A DNA stretch of 64,000 nucleotides, taken from Helopsaltes ochotensis (Eukaryota > Chordata > Aves > Passeriformes > Locustellidae). Position 1 is the first letter of the stretch. The number at the start of each line of letters is the position of its first letter. Of the stretch, positions 1 to 14,300 are shown one piece after another. The notes below the pieces were generated by a model. That model saw nothing but the letters and a program-made list of their open reading frames with translations. It had not been told where the DNA came from and made no database searches. The position numbers were made by a program, and so were the translations under genes. Location of the stretch: the NCBI GenBank assembly GCA_013400155.1, contig VXBM01001603.1, positions 1-64,000 of the forward strand. The letters are read 5' to 3'.

Positions 1-879
1 GTTCACATGCCTTAAATACTAGTAAGCCTTTACTAAAGTAACAATGAAGCTGTTAAGGAAAATACAGGAAAAGAAAACAACAATCTAATCTTTGAACTGA
101 CACTGTCAGTTCAAAGTCACTCCTTAGCAAACATCCAACTGTGCCCAATATTCCCTACAGCCTTGATCTTTGAAAGGCATTTTTAAAGACATGTAATACC
201 AATGTAGCTGAAAACTTTTTTGAAATTGAACACAAAGAAAAAATACACATGAAAATAATTGCAGGAGGCTAACGGGCTCTAGGATAAAGGCTAGTGACAC
301 AGTCTGAAAGATCACAAGTATTGGTACCAGATGCTGAAGACAAGTGTATGCATGTTAGGAATATCCTTTACAACACAAGGACCACTCTGCCAATACATTC
401 ATCTTGCAAACTAAAACACTGTGAATCACTCACAAAATGCTCCACAAAAGAAAACCAAAAGTAAGTATCATTTGTTGTTATGCACACCATTCCATTGTTA
501 GTGAGGTTTTCTCAAAGAATTTGGAAACCAGAAGCTACTTACACATTAAAAAAAACCCAACAAAAACAAACCAACAAAAAACAACAAACCAAACCAACAC
601 CTTTCTCTTATTCTGTTTTTAATATACTAAGGAAGAAGAAAAGTATAACGGAATTCAAATTACCAAATGAAAAAATAAGCTAGAAAGAGTTTAACAAAAG
701 TATATTAAAAAATCAGTGTAAGCTTAAAGCTTCATATACTTGGTCAGGCAACTGAGTGTTCAATTTTGAAGAAATTTAAATTTCCCATAGGAAAAATCTC
801 CAGCAACAGTGAAAATCAAACAACTATAGCTACTAATTACCTAATACCTGACCACCTGAAGTTAATTAAATTCAACCAA
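1..879. other. unannotated AT-rich intronic DNA
   Basis: No coding signal or recognisable repeat is seen. An A/C-rich simple stretch lies near 545-600 (AAAAAACCCAACAAAAAC-like). Confidence 0.6.
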
Positions 880-1947
880 CTTTCCAAACCGGTTCTATAC
901 ACTCCTTTGCCTTCACTGAACCGGACAAAGGAGTGTAAAAAGGGACATGAGGTTGTTTGACCCTGGCTGGATGCCAGCTGCCCACCAAAGTCTTAGTCAC
1001 TACCCTCAGCTGGATAGGGGAGAGAGAGTATGATGAAAGACTCACAAATTGAGACAAGGACAGGGAAGTCACTCACCAGTTACTGCCACAGGCAAAATAC
1101 ACTTGACTCAGAGAAAAGAGTTTATTACCAATCAAATCAGAGAAGGGTAATAAAAAAGCTAAAGACACCCCACTCCCCGTTACCAGGCTCAACTTCACTA
1201 CCTATTTTCTTCTACTTCATCCCTCAAGCATTCCAGGGCAACGGGAATGGGAGATGCAGTCAGTCCACACATTTTCTGTCACTCCTTCCTCATGCTCTTT
1301 CCCTGTTCAGCATAAGAACTTTCTCGTGGGACAAAGACCTCTGTGATCTTCTCCAACATGGGTCCTTCCCGAGGGCTGTAGCTCTTCCTTAACTGCTCCG
1401 GTGTAGGTCCTCTCCACAGGGCACAGTCCTTCAGACACAGCTTGCTTCAGCATGGGTCTCCCAGGGGACCACAGGTCCTGCCAGCAAACCTGCCACAGTA
1501 TGGGCTCCTCTCTCCATGGGGCACAGGTCCTGCTAGGAGGCTGCCCCAGCATGGGTTTGCCACACCCCACGGACGTTCGGGGATGCAGGGAGACAATCTG
1601 CTTTACCATGGTCTCCCTGACAGGCTGCAGGGGAATTTATGCTCCAGCATAAATGTGTGACCATGTGTTCCCCCTCCTTCCTTACTGACCTCTGCGTCTG
1701 CAGAGCTGCTGCTCTCAAATATAATCAGCTCTCTCTCCCAACCCATGTTGCACAGCAGTTTTTACACTTCCTTAGATATACAAGGGCAAAACATCATCAT
1801 CTCTGATTAACTCAGTTTTGGCCATCAGCAGGTCCATCTTGGATCCAGATAGAGCTGGGTCTGTGAGATATGGAGGCAACTTCTGCATCTGAAGAAGCCA
1901 CATCTGTAGCCTCCTGCTACCAAAACTTGCCATACAGACCCAATACA
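880..1947 (-). mobile_element. avian ERV LTR (minus orientation)
   Basis: Read on the minus strand the element begins TGTATTGGGT at 1,947. It carries a TATA-like TATATCTAAGG near 1,775 and an AATAAA signal at about 1,117-1,122 (plus strand GTTTATTACC). Its GC-rich middle (about 1,340-1,620) is built of degenerate units of the type CAGCATGGGTCTCCCAGGG. The order matches an LTR type I know to be common in bird genomes; the exact family name is not certain. The 880 boundary is approximate, because the end could lie anywhere from about 880 to 940. No flanking coding region of a retrovirus is attached, so it looks like a solo LTR. Confidence 0.65.
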
Positions 1948-2639
1948 GGACAATACAAGTCTTCTTCTGCTGGACCAGACCCTCTTCTTCAAGCTGCATT
2001 TTCTATTACTATTATTAATATATATATGAGAAAGAAGTTCATCTGCTTTAGAAAGCAAACTTGACAAGGCAATGTGTCATGTTTATACAACTGTTCCCAG
2101 CCACTCCTCTGACAGGCTTTCATTTAGTCATATGATGCGGGACACACATCTACAACAACCAGACATTCCAAAAAATCAGAAAGTCTAGAAAGATTAGTTA
2201 TCAAGGTTCTTCCTGACGTTATAGCATTCCTCAGCTTGGTCTCTCATTCTTGAAGTCTTTTGGGAAGAGTTACAAGCAATTACATTGCATGTGATCAGAA
2301 CGACTTGCCAAAATTCATCTTAAAAGCCTGCAGCATTACTGATCACATGCTTCAATATGGTGCTCCTACTTCAGTTCACCATCATCCTTGCTTTCCCCCG
2401 AATCCCATCTCTAACCTAAACATCTTCTAATGCAACTTAAGACTATCACCTCTCTTCTTTTCAAAGACAGGTTTTTGTACTCCCTTTCTTTCCAAAGCAG
2501 CTTTTAATATTTGAGAATTCACGCCTTGTTGCTAAGACACAGAAAAGAAGATGTTTTCTCTGAGGATCAGAGAAAAACTTGAACACTTTTCTCCACAATT
2601 TAGTGCATGCACACGTCTGCATTATATGTAGTTAAGAAA

Positions 2640-2725
2640 CCAAGTCATCTATTTATAAATAGATACATATATACACACGGACACATATGGATATATATAC
2701 GCACACATATATATTTATATAATTG
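2640..2725. repeat. AT/CA-rich simple repeat
   Basis: Interrupted (TA)n and (CA)n dinucleotide runs such as ATACATATATACACACGG and CACACATATATATTTATA. This is a degenerate microsatellite with no coding potential. Confidence 0.8.
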
Positions 2726-2812
2726 ACTAGCCAGTCAAAGGAGGGGATTGTCCTGCTACGCTCTGCAGTGGGGCAGGCTCACCTTGAACACTGTGTAGTG
2801 GTTCAGGCATGA

Positions 2813-3290
2813 AAATACAAGAAAGACATCAACCTATTGGAGAGCATCCAAAGCAGGGCCACAAAGATGGTGAAGAGTCAGGCTGGGAAGCCCTATGAGG
2901 ACAGGCTGAGGGCACTTTGTTTGTTCAGCCTGGAGGAGACTGAGGGGAAACCTCACTGTGGTCTTCAACATCGTTACAAGAAGCAGTGGGGCAGACACCG
3001 ATCTCTTCCCTCTCATGATCCACAATAGGACATGAGAAGGTGGCATGAAGCTGAGTCAGGGAAGGTTTAGGTTGGATATGGAGAGTAAGTTTTTCATCCA
3101 GATAGTCATTGAGCACTGGAAGAGGTTCCCCAGGGAAGTGGTCACGACACCAAGCCTTGACAGAGTTCAAGAAGTGTTTGGATGGTGTTCTTGGGCACAT
3201 GATGGGACACTTGAGGCTCTCCTGCACAGGACCAGGAGTTGGACTCAGTGATCCTGGTGTATCCCTTCCAACTGAGCACATTCTGTGATT
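2813..3290 (+). mobile_element. CR1 LINE 3' end fragment
   Basis: Hallmarks of the avian CR1 3' region appear in order: GAGGACAGGCTGAGGG near 2,897, GTTCAGCCTGGAGGAGAC near 2,922, CCTCACTGTGGTCTTC near 2,951, GAGGTTCCCCAGGGAAGTGG near 3,122, GAGTTGGACTCAGTGATCC near 3,236, CCCTTCCAACTGAG near 3,263, and the terminal ATTCTGTGATT at 3,280-3,290. The fragment is 5'-truncated, as is usual for CR1, and only a small part of the reverse-transcriptase end could be present. It has many stops and is not functional. Confidence 0.92.
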
Positions 3291-3295
3291 GCATA

Positions 3296-6200
3296 AATCA
3301 GTTTAGGGTTATACTCAGCTTACTGTGCAGTTCCATGTTATAAAAATTACAGCTGATCAGGGGATCCTGTTAGATCAAGCTGCTAAAAGAAAAGAAATAA
3401 CCACTAGCAAGGTTAAGTATGCTTAAAAAGGAAGTTAGTCAGGTGATACATGATTTGCTGTTTACTTATTTAACACCCTGTAGTATGTATTAACTGTTTA
3501 TCATCTTTCTCTGATTTTCTTGGTTTTTCTTTTTTTTTTTTTAACATGCTTCATTGGAAGAACCCTGAATTAACTGAAAACAAAAGACATATAAATCATC
3601 TGAATCATGTGATGTGTTCTTTTTTATTCTTTTCCTAACACAGAACAAATCAGGTTGTTGTTGATTAACTCCGTTCTCCCCCAGTACGGAGTTCACGTTT
3701 CATTTTCACCAATAACTTGGCAGACTTCCCTTTGTAACTTTTTGGCAGCATCTGTTACATTCTCCTCCCCCAAGCTACAGAAAAACTTCCTTGGTTTACC
3801 TCTCACAATAAGTGCTTTTATTGTTTTCTGAAGCTGCATCTAGCAAAGACCACAAAGTGTTCTTTGCAACTTCTCAGGTCCGTCCCTAATTCTTTTCACA
3901 TTCTCGTCAGACATCATTTGACTCCTCCATGCTTCCTGGGAGTTTTTCTGTTTCTCTTAACGTTCTTCCTGTAGACTGCAACTCATTTCATTTATATCTC
4001 ATTTCTTTCTGAGGTTCACTGTTTCTAGCCTTGTGTTGCCTTTCCCCTTTACATTCAGAAGCTGTTATAAATTGGTACAGTTCTTAGCCAGTCATATGAC
4101 AGGACCTTGGAGGATAAATAGGGATTTTAATCTGTAACAAGCTAAGGACATGTGCTGAGGCCAGGATATGTCCTAATGACCTTCTGTAAGGCAAGAAAGA
4201 GGAATGTTTTAGTTACACAGGGAAGCAGGAAGCAAGTAGGAATGCACTATCTATCCTCAGGATTTAAAGCACCTTGGAGAACTTCAGCTGCTTTTTCCCA
4301 ACCTGCAGTAGTCTCAAGCAACACACATACATTGAGAGGGCACTGGGCAATAAAACCCAGATCAAAACACTTTGAATAGGAGCACCTAAAACATTTACAG
4401 CATTTTCAAAACTAAGTTGCACAGATTTAAGTGTCTGTGTCAGTGGTAATCTTTGTGTATGCCAAGGGCTCCTTTGAGAGCTCACATTAAAAGAAACCAA
4501 AACCAACAAAAAGCCCCTACAGCTAAATCATAATTCCATTCAAGAATATGCTGCAAGAAATAGGCCTCCAGCATCCACAAACACCCTTTTCTGTATGACT
4601 CCTAAGCTTTTTTCCAAGGCACCTGCAGAGAATCCTGCAGAAACAAAGGCAATTCCAAGTATTCAAGCATCCTAGATCTTTCCAAAACCAATGGATGCTA
4701 GCTCTTAAATTCTAAGCTTTTCTAAGCAAGAACAGTTTACAAGAAAAAACCCTCACTTGGCTACAGTTACTGAGGAAGTTGGTAGCCAGCTCGGGTCTCA
4801 TGAGTCATAGCTGATTGCATTGCCACAAAATCCTTCCTGCTATACAGCTGTCAAGTCTGAGGTACTCATAAAACAAGCTTCAGAGCAGTATCTGCTTGAA
4901 AAATACTGGTTTAGGTGCTTAAGGCAAATCACACAGGAAAGACAAAGTGTTTTTATATACTTTATAACCTTCAAGAGTACTCCATGTGAGAAAAAAACCC
5001 CAAAACCAAACCTTGAATGAAGAAACATTTGCTTGATCTTTCTCACTACTCCAAATGGTGTTAAAGTCATTTTGTCCTTTCCTTACAGAAAGTCAGGGTG
5101 ATTCATAGCAGATACAACTCAAGTCCGCACATTACAATTATTCAAGCATTCTTCTGCCACTATTCTCATTGCAGAACTAGAACTTACCTAAGCTGAAATT
5201 ATTTTAAATTTTTGAAGGCTTTTCTTATTAAGAAAATCCTGGACTGGGACCTAGGACACAAGACAAACAATAGAGACCTACAGAAAATGAAAACTACAAT
5301 GCCTTAGATCTCAGACATGAATGTCACTAACATAAACTCAGCAGAGGCTTCCATATAGCCTAAGCTAAAACATGAAACATGATGTCCCCTTTTTGCTTCT
5401 CTTAGTGCAACTCAAACTGAGTTAAGAGAACTTCACATTCCTTTTTTCTGAGTGGGACTGAGTATGGTGTCAATCAGAAGTTACTTAACTGAAAACTGAG
5501 AAAACAAATTCAAGTTTTGGTAATCAAACTTCATTTTTTTTTCTTTAAAAAATAACCTGCACATACATGCCTTGGATCAGAGTACCTAAAGCTATTAAAA
5601 ATGCTAATACTCAGCTTTTAAGAAACAAAAAAAGTCTTATCAAGTAAAACTGACTTAAGTGTTTTGCATATATTTCATTGATACAAATGCTGTAACTCAT
5701 GCCTGCAGATTTTTTTTTGCATGTAGCATATGTATAGGGACAAACTACCCAGCCATCACTTCTTTTCCACTTGGAATACAAGTTGCTTCATTCTGCCCCT
5801 TACTTCATCTGCTGAGGAAGTACTGAAACACCACTCTGCCACTCTAATGTCTATCTGCAAGCATCTTCATGCTAATATGCCTGTAAGTATTTTTAAGATA
5901 GCAAACTTCACCAGGTTCAAATTGAATACCTTTTATCACAGTAGACATGAAGTTATATCCTGGAAAATGAGATACAAACCAGACTATAACTATTCATAAA
6001 CAACATTTTCAGCTCAGGAGAGCTGAACACACAACTTTTCCCATATGGACAGTGTCACTGCCCTACCATGCAAGGTACAATTTATCTACTGGTTAGCTTT
6101 TTTACCATTCCCATGGAACTCAGGAAAAAGCATCCTTTTTGTACTGTTCTTCAATTTCCTGAAATCCTCCAGTTACAAAGTACCTGAACAAACTACCTCT

Positions 6201-7540
6201 TCCTCCACAAAAAGCCCAAATGTTCAGAGCAGTTACCACCAACCTACAGATTTGCTTATTTGTTTTCACAGATCATTCAATAGGTTCTGGACCTCGATGT
6301 ATTCATTCAAATGCCAAAACCACCTCTATCCTCTCAAGTTTTCAACAGGAAATTCAAAAGATCACTCCAGGATAATATGGATAGGACAAGAAAGGACAGA
6401 GGGGCACAAGTAATGATCAGGACAAAATAATACGCATCTGTAACTTTTGAAACAGACAGAAGTTCAAAAGAGCATTGTATTCACCCATAGGCAAAGAAAA
6501 CTCAAAACAGAAGGCAGCAAACGGGACAAAGGGAGAGATGTGCATGTGGTAATTCAGGATGCAATGGACAACACCAGTATGCTATGTTAAAAAAAGAGAA
6601 CGCACAATATACGATGAGCTACGGAAATAAGATGACAAGCACCTTAAAAATTAGTTAACCTGATGGAATAGAAAAAGAGAAAGCAATGCAAGGTAGCTGG
6701 TAACAACATTAAATAAAGAAAACAAAAAAATCACTCCATAATTCTCAGTAAGCAGCATGTATCAAAGCAAGAAAAACACTGCAGTCAAAGTAAATACTTT
6801 GAGAATAAAAGAAGAAAAGAACCTATTTGATACCAGAAAAAAAGTGTTATATGAATATATTCTACATGGACTTACAGGTGCTAACAAAATCCCCAAAATA
6901 AAAAGTTTACTTTAAGATCTGTGCTGTTTGACTGAATGTATTAAATGTTCTAAAAGCACACATGAAGGTTGTATTTCAGCTCCCATGTAAAACGAGTTTG
7001 GAACTGGCAAAGACTGTGATTAGTTAACTAGAAAAAAGCAAATCAAAAATATAGGACAAGTTTGAAAAAGTGCATGTCTTCAAGTAATCTTTCAAAAGCA
7101 TTTAATTCATGAGAGATCCAAACTGTGAAGAAATTATCCCCTGCTTCCAAAATGTAAAATGGCTGAAAACATGCAAACTTTTGAAAAAACTTTGAACAGA
7201 AAGGTAGTGAAATGAAGTAACACTGACATGATTTTAAAGTTGCATTCTAGATGGTGAATAATACTTAAAATCATCAATGGAGAAATACTACCAACTGAAT
7301 CACAATATGTTTTTTACCAAATAATATTATGCATGGTTAGGATTTTACCAGACAGGACCAGTCAAAACATTGTCATTCGTGCTTTATTAAATAGCAATAT
7401 TTTTCAAGTTGGTGTATATCTCTCCAGAGTTACTGAAAACCTCATGGGTGAAGAAAAAGAGAGAGATCACTTATCTACTGCCATCATGGTCAAACAGATT
7501 TGACCTTAAGAAAACTGACTTAATTTATTGCAAAGTAGAG
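3296..7540. other. unannotated intronic DNA
   Basis: AT-rich sequence with scattered homopolymer runs (T-run at about 3,529-3,541). Short open frames are present, but none shows codon-like composition or a recognisable protein. Confidence 0.6.
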
Positions 7541-8095
7541 TTGGATGGTGAGAAACAAGAGAGGCACAGGGGGATTGGGAAATAGGGCTATGGTCAAACA
7601 CTTTAATTCTGCCACTCCTTCCTCATGTTTTCTTGTGCTTCAGCAAAGATTGTATCCATCACTGCAATTCTTCAGGGTAAACCTGTCACAGCACGGGCTC
7701 TTTGGAGACTACAGCCTCTGTCAAGACATATCCACCTGCCACGACTGGGATCTGAACAGGTTCCAGTGTGGTCATCTGTATGGTGTGACTCTCTGCACAG
7801 GTTACACCAAAAATGCCTGCACAATGCTCTCCTCTACAGGCTGCAGGGAATCTCACTCTGTGCCTGGAGCACCTCTTCCTGCCCAGACAGCTGTTTCTCA
7901 CACTTTTCCTCACACACTCTGAGCAGCATTTTTGCCTTTTAACCTTGTTTACCTTGAGATGTCACACAGTGGCTGTGGGGCTCAGCTGTGCCCTGCACTG
8001 TGTTGGCTGAAGCTGACCACGTTCCATGCAGGACAGCCTGGAAGCTCCTCACAGAGGCTGCATGGCAGACCCCAGCCCCACGAGGTACACTCAGT
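7541..8095 (-). mobile_element. decayed ERV LTR fragment
   Basis: The stretch CCACTCCTTCCTCATG near 7,613 parallels CACTCCTTCCTCATGC near 1,280 in the LTR at 0.9-1.9 kb. The later parts GGCTGCAGGGAATCTCACTC (about 7,840) and GGAGCACCTCTTCCTGCC (about 7,866) fit the same LTR type, followed by a divergent tail (GGACAGCCTGGAAGCTCCTC near 8,029). I read it as an older relative in the same orientation. Boundaries are approximate. Confidence 0.5.
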
Positions 8096-10884
8096 GCAAT
8101 CATCAAAGCTCTTCGCGATCCTTCTGTCACTATGACTTATTTTTGAAGACACTTGCCTTTAGAACTATAAACATGGAAGTAATTAATTTTGCAATGATTT
8201 TTCAAATATCAATATCTATCCTAGATCTAAGTCTCAGTATGGAACAACTTAAGGAAAGCATTATACTTCATTGCTTATAATACATTTTATTAATAATGTA
8301 CAGATTATTAATAAAATAATAGTCCCAAAAGACCTTACAAGTTCTAATTTCCTATATTTGTAATATTTGCCCTGTGGTGCCCCAAGGAAAGCCAAGTAGA
8401 TCCACAAATCTGGCAAATTAAGGTCTACCAAGAGTCACAACACAAAATCCTGGTTTCCCTTTCTTAATTCTAAAATGCAGTCAAAACCTAATAGAAACAC
8501 TGGACTACAAAGTCTTTCCTTTCCTTGTTATTCTTAAGCAATAAGAATCCACTTTTTAGTTACATTGACTAGCTGTATTCTTTTTATATTTATTTGTACT
8601 GTATTTTTTTCTGACAGTATAGGAAAACCTTATTACAAACAAGCAAGTAAATAAGAGTTTTATGCCTGTTGAAAGTGATAAACCCTTAGGGGCAAAATAT
8701 AAGATATCTAACTTCTTGCTCATTAGCACATTAAAAAGAAAGCTTTCTCATAATGGCATATTTGCACATGTAGAAAAAAAACTTATAAAGAAAACAGGCT
8801 TAAAAATATAAAAGCCTACTAAAATGTTTTTACATTCTTTGCCACTACCCAAATATTCCACTTCAGGTCTTTAGTCAGGATATTTTCTTATCAAAAGGCC
8901 TTTAAACGATTCTTTTGTTTTTAACTAATGATCTTATATTTTCAAAACTTAGCGAAAGTAGAGGCCCGTTAAAGCAGAAGCATGTAAGCAGAATTTAAAA
9001 TCAGTTTGCTAGCATAGCATGCAAATTTAAAATTAGCTTGGTTTAATCCAAGGCAAAGAAGCTCTCTCAGAGAGAACTGTCCTTTTAAGTGTGGATCAAG
9101 TATACACTGCATGTTACTTTAGCACTAAAACTACATTTAAAATCTGAAATTACAGACCTCAGGTGTAAACCTGGTCAATCTGGTTTACTGCACACTCACC
9201 AAATAGATTCAGACACAAAAACAATCATATAAAAACAATTTTCACATTTATTTGTGAGGAATTAATCTCTTACAGGACAGGATCTTACAGTATATGGTTT
9301 TTTAGATTAGTATTTTATCAAATTATTTCTGTGTTCATAAAGTGGAATTAATAGGTAGTATCAAGTCACACTGTATTGGTTTATATGTAAATATACCCCT
9401 GACACTGCTATTCTCAAGTGTCTACTGAAAAACAATTACTTGAAATAGAAGACCTAGAGTATAACAAATGTGCACTTGAAATGTCAGCTAAACATCAGCA
9501 GCAGAGACATGGAATGGCACTGTGTTACTAGAAGGAATAGGACAAGGCTGAAATAGTTGTAAACCAGCATGTGCTTGCAGCCATCACCTTAAGTGATCTA
9601 CTAGTGACTACAGATACATGTAAAAGCTCCATGGATTACTGAATTGGTATTAACAGATTTAGATACACACAGAGAGAAATCAGGATATAACTAATGGGCC
9701 TGTCCTATTTAAACATAGTCTGAAGAGCTAACTATCAGTTATGGAAATGCAAGCATACATGTTATTGCTTTGGTGAGAACTAAGCCAAAGTGAATCACTT
9801 GAAGACAAATTCATATGATACTTCTCAGGTTTCCAGTTGGAACAAAGTATTTGCATTATCAGGAAGGAAGACAAGCAATTCTGTTTCAACTTTAGAGAAT
9901 GCAGAAACACCCTCTGAGCCACTTTTTTTAAAAGTTTATTTTTACCGGACAGTCAAATATATAAGCATGAATCACACTCACACTGCTGCACTCCTAAAAT
10001 AACTATTTGTAGATTGATTAATTTAGTTGTACCTGACACAATGTACTGTAGTGTGGTGCAGGAGACGCAACACTCCCACCTACACCAGTGGCAACAGAAC
10101 AATATGGATTTCACAAGAAAATCATGAGTGGATATGCAGAGAAGGTACTCTACCCTAAGAGAAAAGCCATGCTCCATAGCACTGTACTGAGCTGACAGAC
10201 AGAGTAGAACATTCTGGGCTTAGATTTATGGTGATGGGAATGGAAATTCCAGTTCTAGGAAATCGGTGACATTCCAGCTAGAACAGAGGCCTGATGTACC
10301 TGCAAAAGCACCACACTAAGACAGAAGATTAGCTTGGTATGAATCCAAACATAAGCAACTTAACACAGTACAACTGTATAAGCATTTCTATAAATGCAGT
10401 ATTAACATTATTAGCAACAGGACTTATGCTAACTATGCAATTCCCAGTGCTGAGCTGATCTTAATTTGTTATGAAAACTGGCTCTATGAACTAGACCTTG
10501 GAACCAGGTGTCTCTTGTTATTGACACAAAATTTAAGCATGAGATATCAAAAACCTTGAAACTATGGACACAGATGAAGAGCCATGGCCCCAAAACCATA
10601 AACAATTCCTTACTGTCAAATACTGGTCAAAAACATGCAACCTCCACAGCTGGGAAGGCTGTTTTTGCTCTTGGTAGCAGCAGTGACTTAAAAAACCCCA
10701 ACAGCTGAGCAACAGGGCAAGGAAGCAAACAAGGCTGCAGCCTGGGAAAGGAACACCTCCCCAGCATCACACCACACGCAGTCCAGCACCACGTGCCCCA
10801 ATCATATACTAAAAGATGCTTACTAAAGATCCTAATTTGGGCCTGTGTGTGTTTTGGCAAAAGATGCATACTTCAGCTCCGTAC

Positions 10885-11012
10885 CTGTCCTGTCATCCAA
10901 CCTTCCCCATCCCTCATTCAGGAGTTCTTCAATTAGGTTACCTTTGCCACAGCAATTAGGACCATCAAAAACAAAGATATCAGGGTAGAAATACAGTACT
11001 GGCTCCACGGTA
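10885..11012 (-). other. exon-like open segment, unidentified
   Basis: On the minus strand an acceptor-like CTATGCAG precedes 128 nt that stay open and end at a donor-like ACAG|GTACGG. Read with one leading base, the frame includes PDIFVFDGPN, then CCGKGNLIEELL, then RLDDRT. GPNCCGKG resembles a Walker A (P-loop) motif but lacks the usual Ser/Thr after Lys. No protein family is recognised. The 128-nt length would shift the CERT1 frame if spliced into it, so it is not a normal CERT1 exon. It may be a relic, an exon of an unknown nested gene, or chance. Confidence 0.2.
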
Positions 11013-11252
11013 CTGCATAGTTACAGATAATTTAGGATATAAGTCAGATATAAGTGACTGCTTTGAATACAAAATGATAATGGTTACTGTGTATTAACTA
11101 ATGTATAGCAATAATTAACAACGTATAGGAACTAATTAAAAGGACAAGGCATGTTGCCAATGAACGTCAATCTAAAAGCTTTCATCCTAAAATTTAAAAT
11201 TAACCTGAATTGTCAATCTAAACTCTGCCATCACAGCTACCTCTAATTCTTT

Positions 11253-11312
11253 TATATATATATATATTTGCATGTGTGTACATAAAGATCTCTATATATA
11301 TGCACACATAAC
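11253..11312. repeat. TA/CA-type simple repeat
   Basis: Runs of TATATATATATA followed by GTGTGTACATA and CTCTATATATATGCACAC. This is an interrupted dinucleotide microsatellite. Confidence 0.8.
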
Positions 11313-14300
11313 TAGTTTTGAAAGAGGTGAAAAAGAAAGAATACTTGTCTTTAAAAGACAGCAACTTTAAAAGTTTTAAGAAAATATTAGAACATCAGTT
11401 ACAATACAACCTCACCTTAAGTACCTGGAGAGCTGGAGTAGTAAATTCCGTTCCAACTAGTCCTCTTAACTAAGGAATGATGGACTTCAGTAGAGAGGAA
11501 AGACACACATCAACCAGATTTAAAAAGTGGTGAAGTTGGCCACACTATTTGAATTCACCCTAACTAGAATTCAACAAGAACATGGAAAAATAGCTACTAA
11601 AGTATACATCTAAAGGAGGAGGCAAGAAGATGAACTGGGAGAAGAAGAAAACAACACTCAAGCAGTCATCTGTGACGAACTATTTTGAAGGTATGAACAG
11701 AAAGGGCGGTTAAGCAAGAGACTTCAGCAAGCATCTAAGACAGAGATGGCCGGCTCCAGCTGCACAGCAGATGAAAAGCGTGCTGACTTTTTGACTTGGT
11801 ATTCTATGAATGCATACCCAAAAGTGAGGTCTAATATTGTACAAATCCTCAACAGAGCTGTTGAACACGTCATTAACAGCTATCACAAAGACACATCAGA
11901 TAATCAACAGTAAGTTGCCTAGGAGGACTGTTGAGCAACACTACAGCCCTGGAGGAGGTGACGTATGAACCAACCATATTCATGAACAAGAAATCAACCA
12001 TAAATCAATCTTATGAAAATGCACAGAAATTCAGATTGAGCAAGAATAAGGACTGCAAGTAGCTTCGGTAAACTTGCTCTTGCTGAGCTATAAAATCATA
12101 GCTTTAATACCTAAAACATTGAAATCATTTAAAACTTGATATACATCTGTGAGAAATACTCCACAGCATGAAACTGCTCCAATATACTGCTCCACAGGCA
12201 TGAATATGACCCTGAGGTGTTTGTCAAGTAATGGACAGTGTTAGAATTTAATTATCATAATAAAAAAGTCATGTTGGGGAATTATATTCTCGCTGATAAT
12301 AAGAAGACAGAAATACTGCTGGATTACAGCCCTAATTTCAAGAATGTGGTAACACTTGATGATATTCAAGTACTAAAGACTAACTCTTCAGCAATATTAA
12401 GTAATGGTAAAATATCTGGTTAATATACATTGTAGATATTTTTACCTCTTAATTATTTTAGAACCCACACCATAGTACAAAGAACAGCCTCACTGAGCTC
12501 ATCTGAATGTGTTTTTTTCCCATTTCTGGCTTAATTTCTCCAGTACACAGTACAGAAGAAGTACATCCATTTCTCCACCATGCCAAATAATTGTTTTTTA
12601 CTAGACTTTAGCACTTTACAGAACTTCGATATATACACACATTTTCACTTCTCATCAAGCTGGTTCAGATAACTCAGAGGCATACACAAATTCGTACAGA
12701 GGACATGAATGTCAAAACTAATTGTCCAGAAGAATCCTGCATTTTAAGTAACTTCCACACACTGCACCAGCAGCAGCCCAGTGTCATTGTCTCCTAGGCA
12801 TTTACTCCCTTTCCCTTCCTCCCTATCCCGTTGCTCTTTGGCATTTTCCTCTCTAGAACAAAATCACCTCAGGCTTTCACATATGAGTAAGTATTCCTAA
12901 CCACATTCATCTCTGTTTTGAATATTCACTTCCCATTTAGCCAAAATCTCCCACCAGTCTAGATTTAACTACTTGATTGAGACACACATCAAAGCCTAAC
13001 AGTACAAATTGCCACATGCCCTAAATAAACCCCGACCTAGTTAGGGCTTGTATTATAAGTCTTAGTTTACTCAGGTCATTTTTTTAGTAGCAACTAAGGC
13101 TGAGAAAGCACTTTATCAAATTACATAAAATTATTTATTCAATTAAATGCCCATCACCTCATGCTATACCAGATTGTTTTCCAGCCTCAGACAGCTGGAA
13201 ACAATATTTTCCCAAGCAATTCACAATTACTACAAATTTACTGCCAGTGTTTCTGCCCAGGGAATGGATTTATGGCTTAGCTTTTTTTAATGAAAACTTT
13301 CACAAAGTAAAACTTATCAGTTCCCATTCATCTTAAATAGCAATAAACTCAAGCAAACCTAACAGCAGATACAAACTGCAATTGCAGCATTCTTTTATCA
13401 TAAGCAGGTATGTTAGCAAGATCAATTTTTGGCACAGTAGCTTGAAAAAAAAGTAAATCCAAACTTTATTTCTTCTGTATCACTTCTATACACTACCAAA
13501 TCAACTGAATCCAAAATACTGTTAGATTTCACAGTGTATAAAGTGTAATCAATATACTGTTAATGTCAAGAGGAATTTTTGAAAGGCTGTTTTGCCAGAT
13601 ATGATTCTTCATGCCACTAAGACCATTTCTCTAGCACTGACCAATCTCCTTCAATTAAAAATACACATCTCTATTATAAAACTTAGAGATTTGTAGGGTT
13701 TGACATTTCTGTGAAAAAACTCATAGGAAGGTTCTGCATGTGTTTTAATTGATGGATGCATGAAGCATTTTCTGTTAACTTCCCAATCTATTTTTAAAAA
13801 TGTCATTCTGTACTTCCTCTCACAACCATGCAATTATTAATGGTGGTCAGTATCACTCTATAAATAAAACAGAAATACTACTAGAGTGAGAAAAGGCGGC
13901 TGTTCAACTAACCATATCTTTAAAAAGTGGAGTTAGCTTTTTATTTTTAGTGGTTGATTACTGGATGCAAACACGTCAGTCTCTCTTCAGACTATATATA
14001 AGGAAATGAGAAATTTAAAATTGAAAACTGCCAGTTTAGCTCTTTCATACGCAGTGTGCTTGTTCTTTTTGTAAACTGAAAGTAACATGTTTATATCTGT
14101 CCTAATTTATAAAATGAATATTTATTAAGTTCTTTACAACAACAATTTCTTACTACTTAGGGAGGAAGAAAAGCTAAGACAATTCACTAACGTGTCCCTC
14201 AGATTTCCATTTTCTATATTATTGCTTTTCTTGAGATCCAGATATCCACAAGAGATATTCAACCCCCATACCTTTTAGAAGTTCATTCTAAGCTAAATGG

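Noticed and set aside
12238..12423. 61-codon open frame with balanced composition
   Set aside because: It starts at GTG, has no splice or promoter context and no recognisable family.
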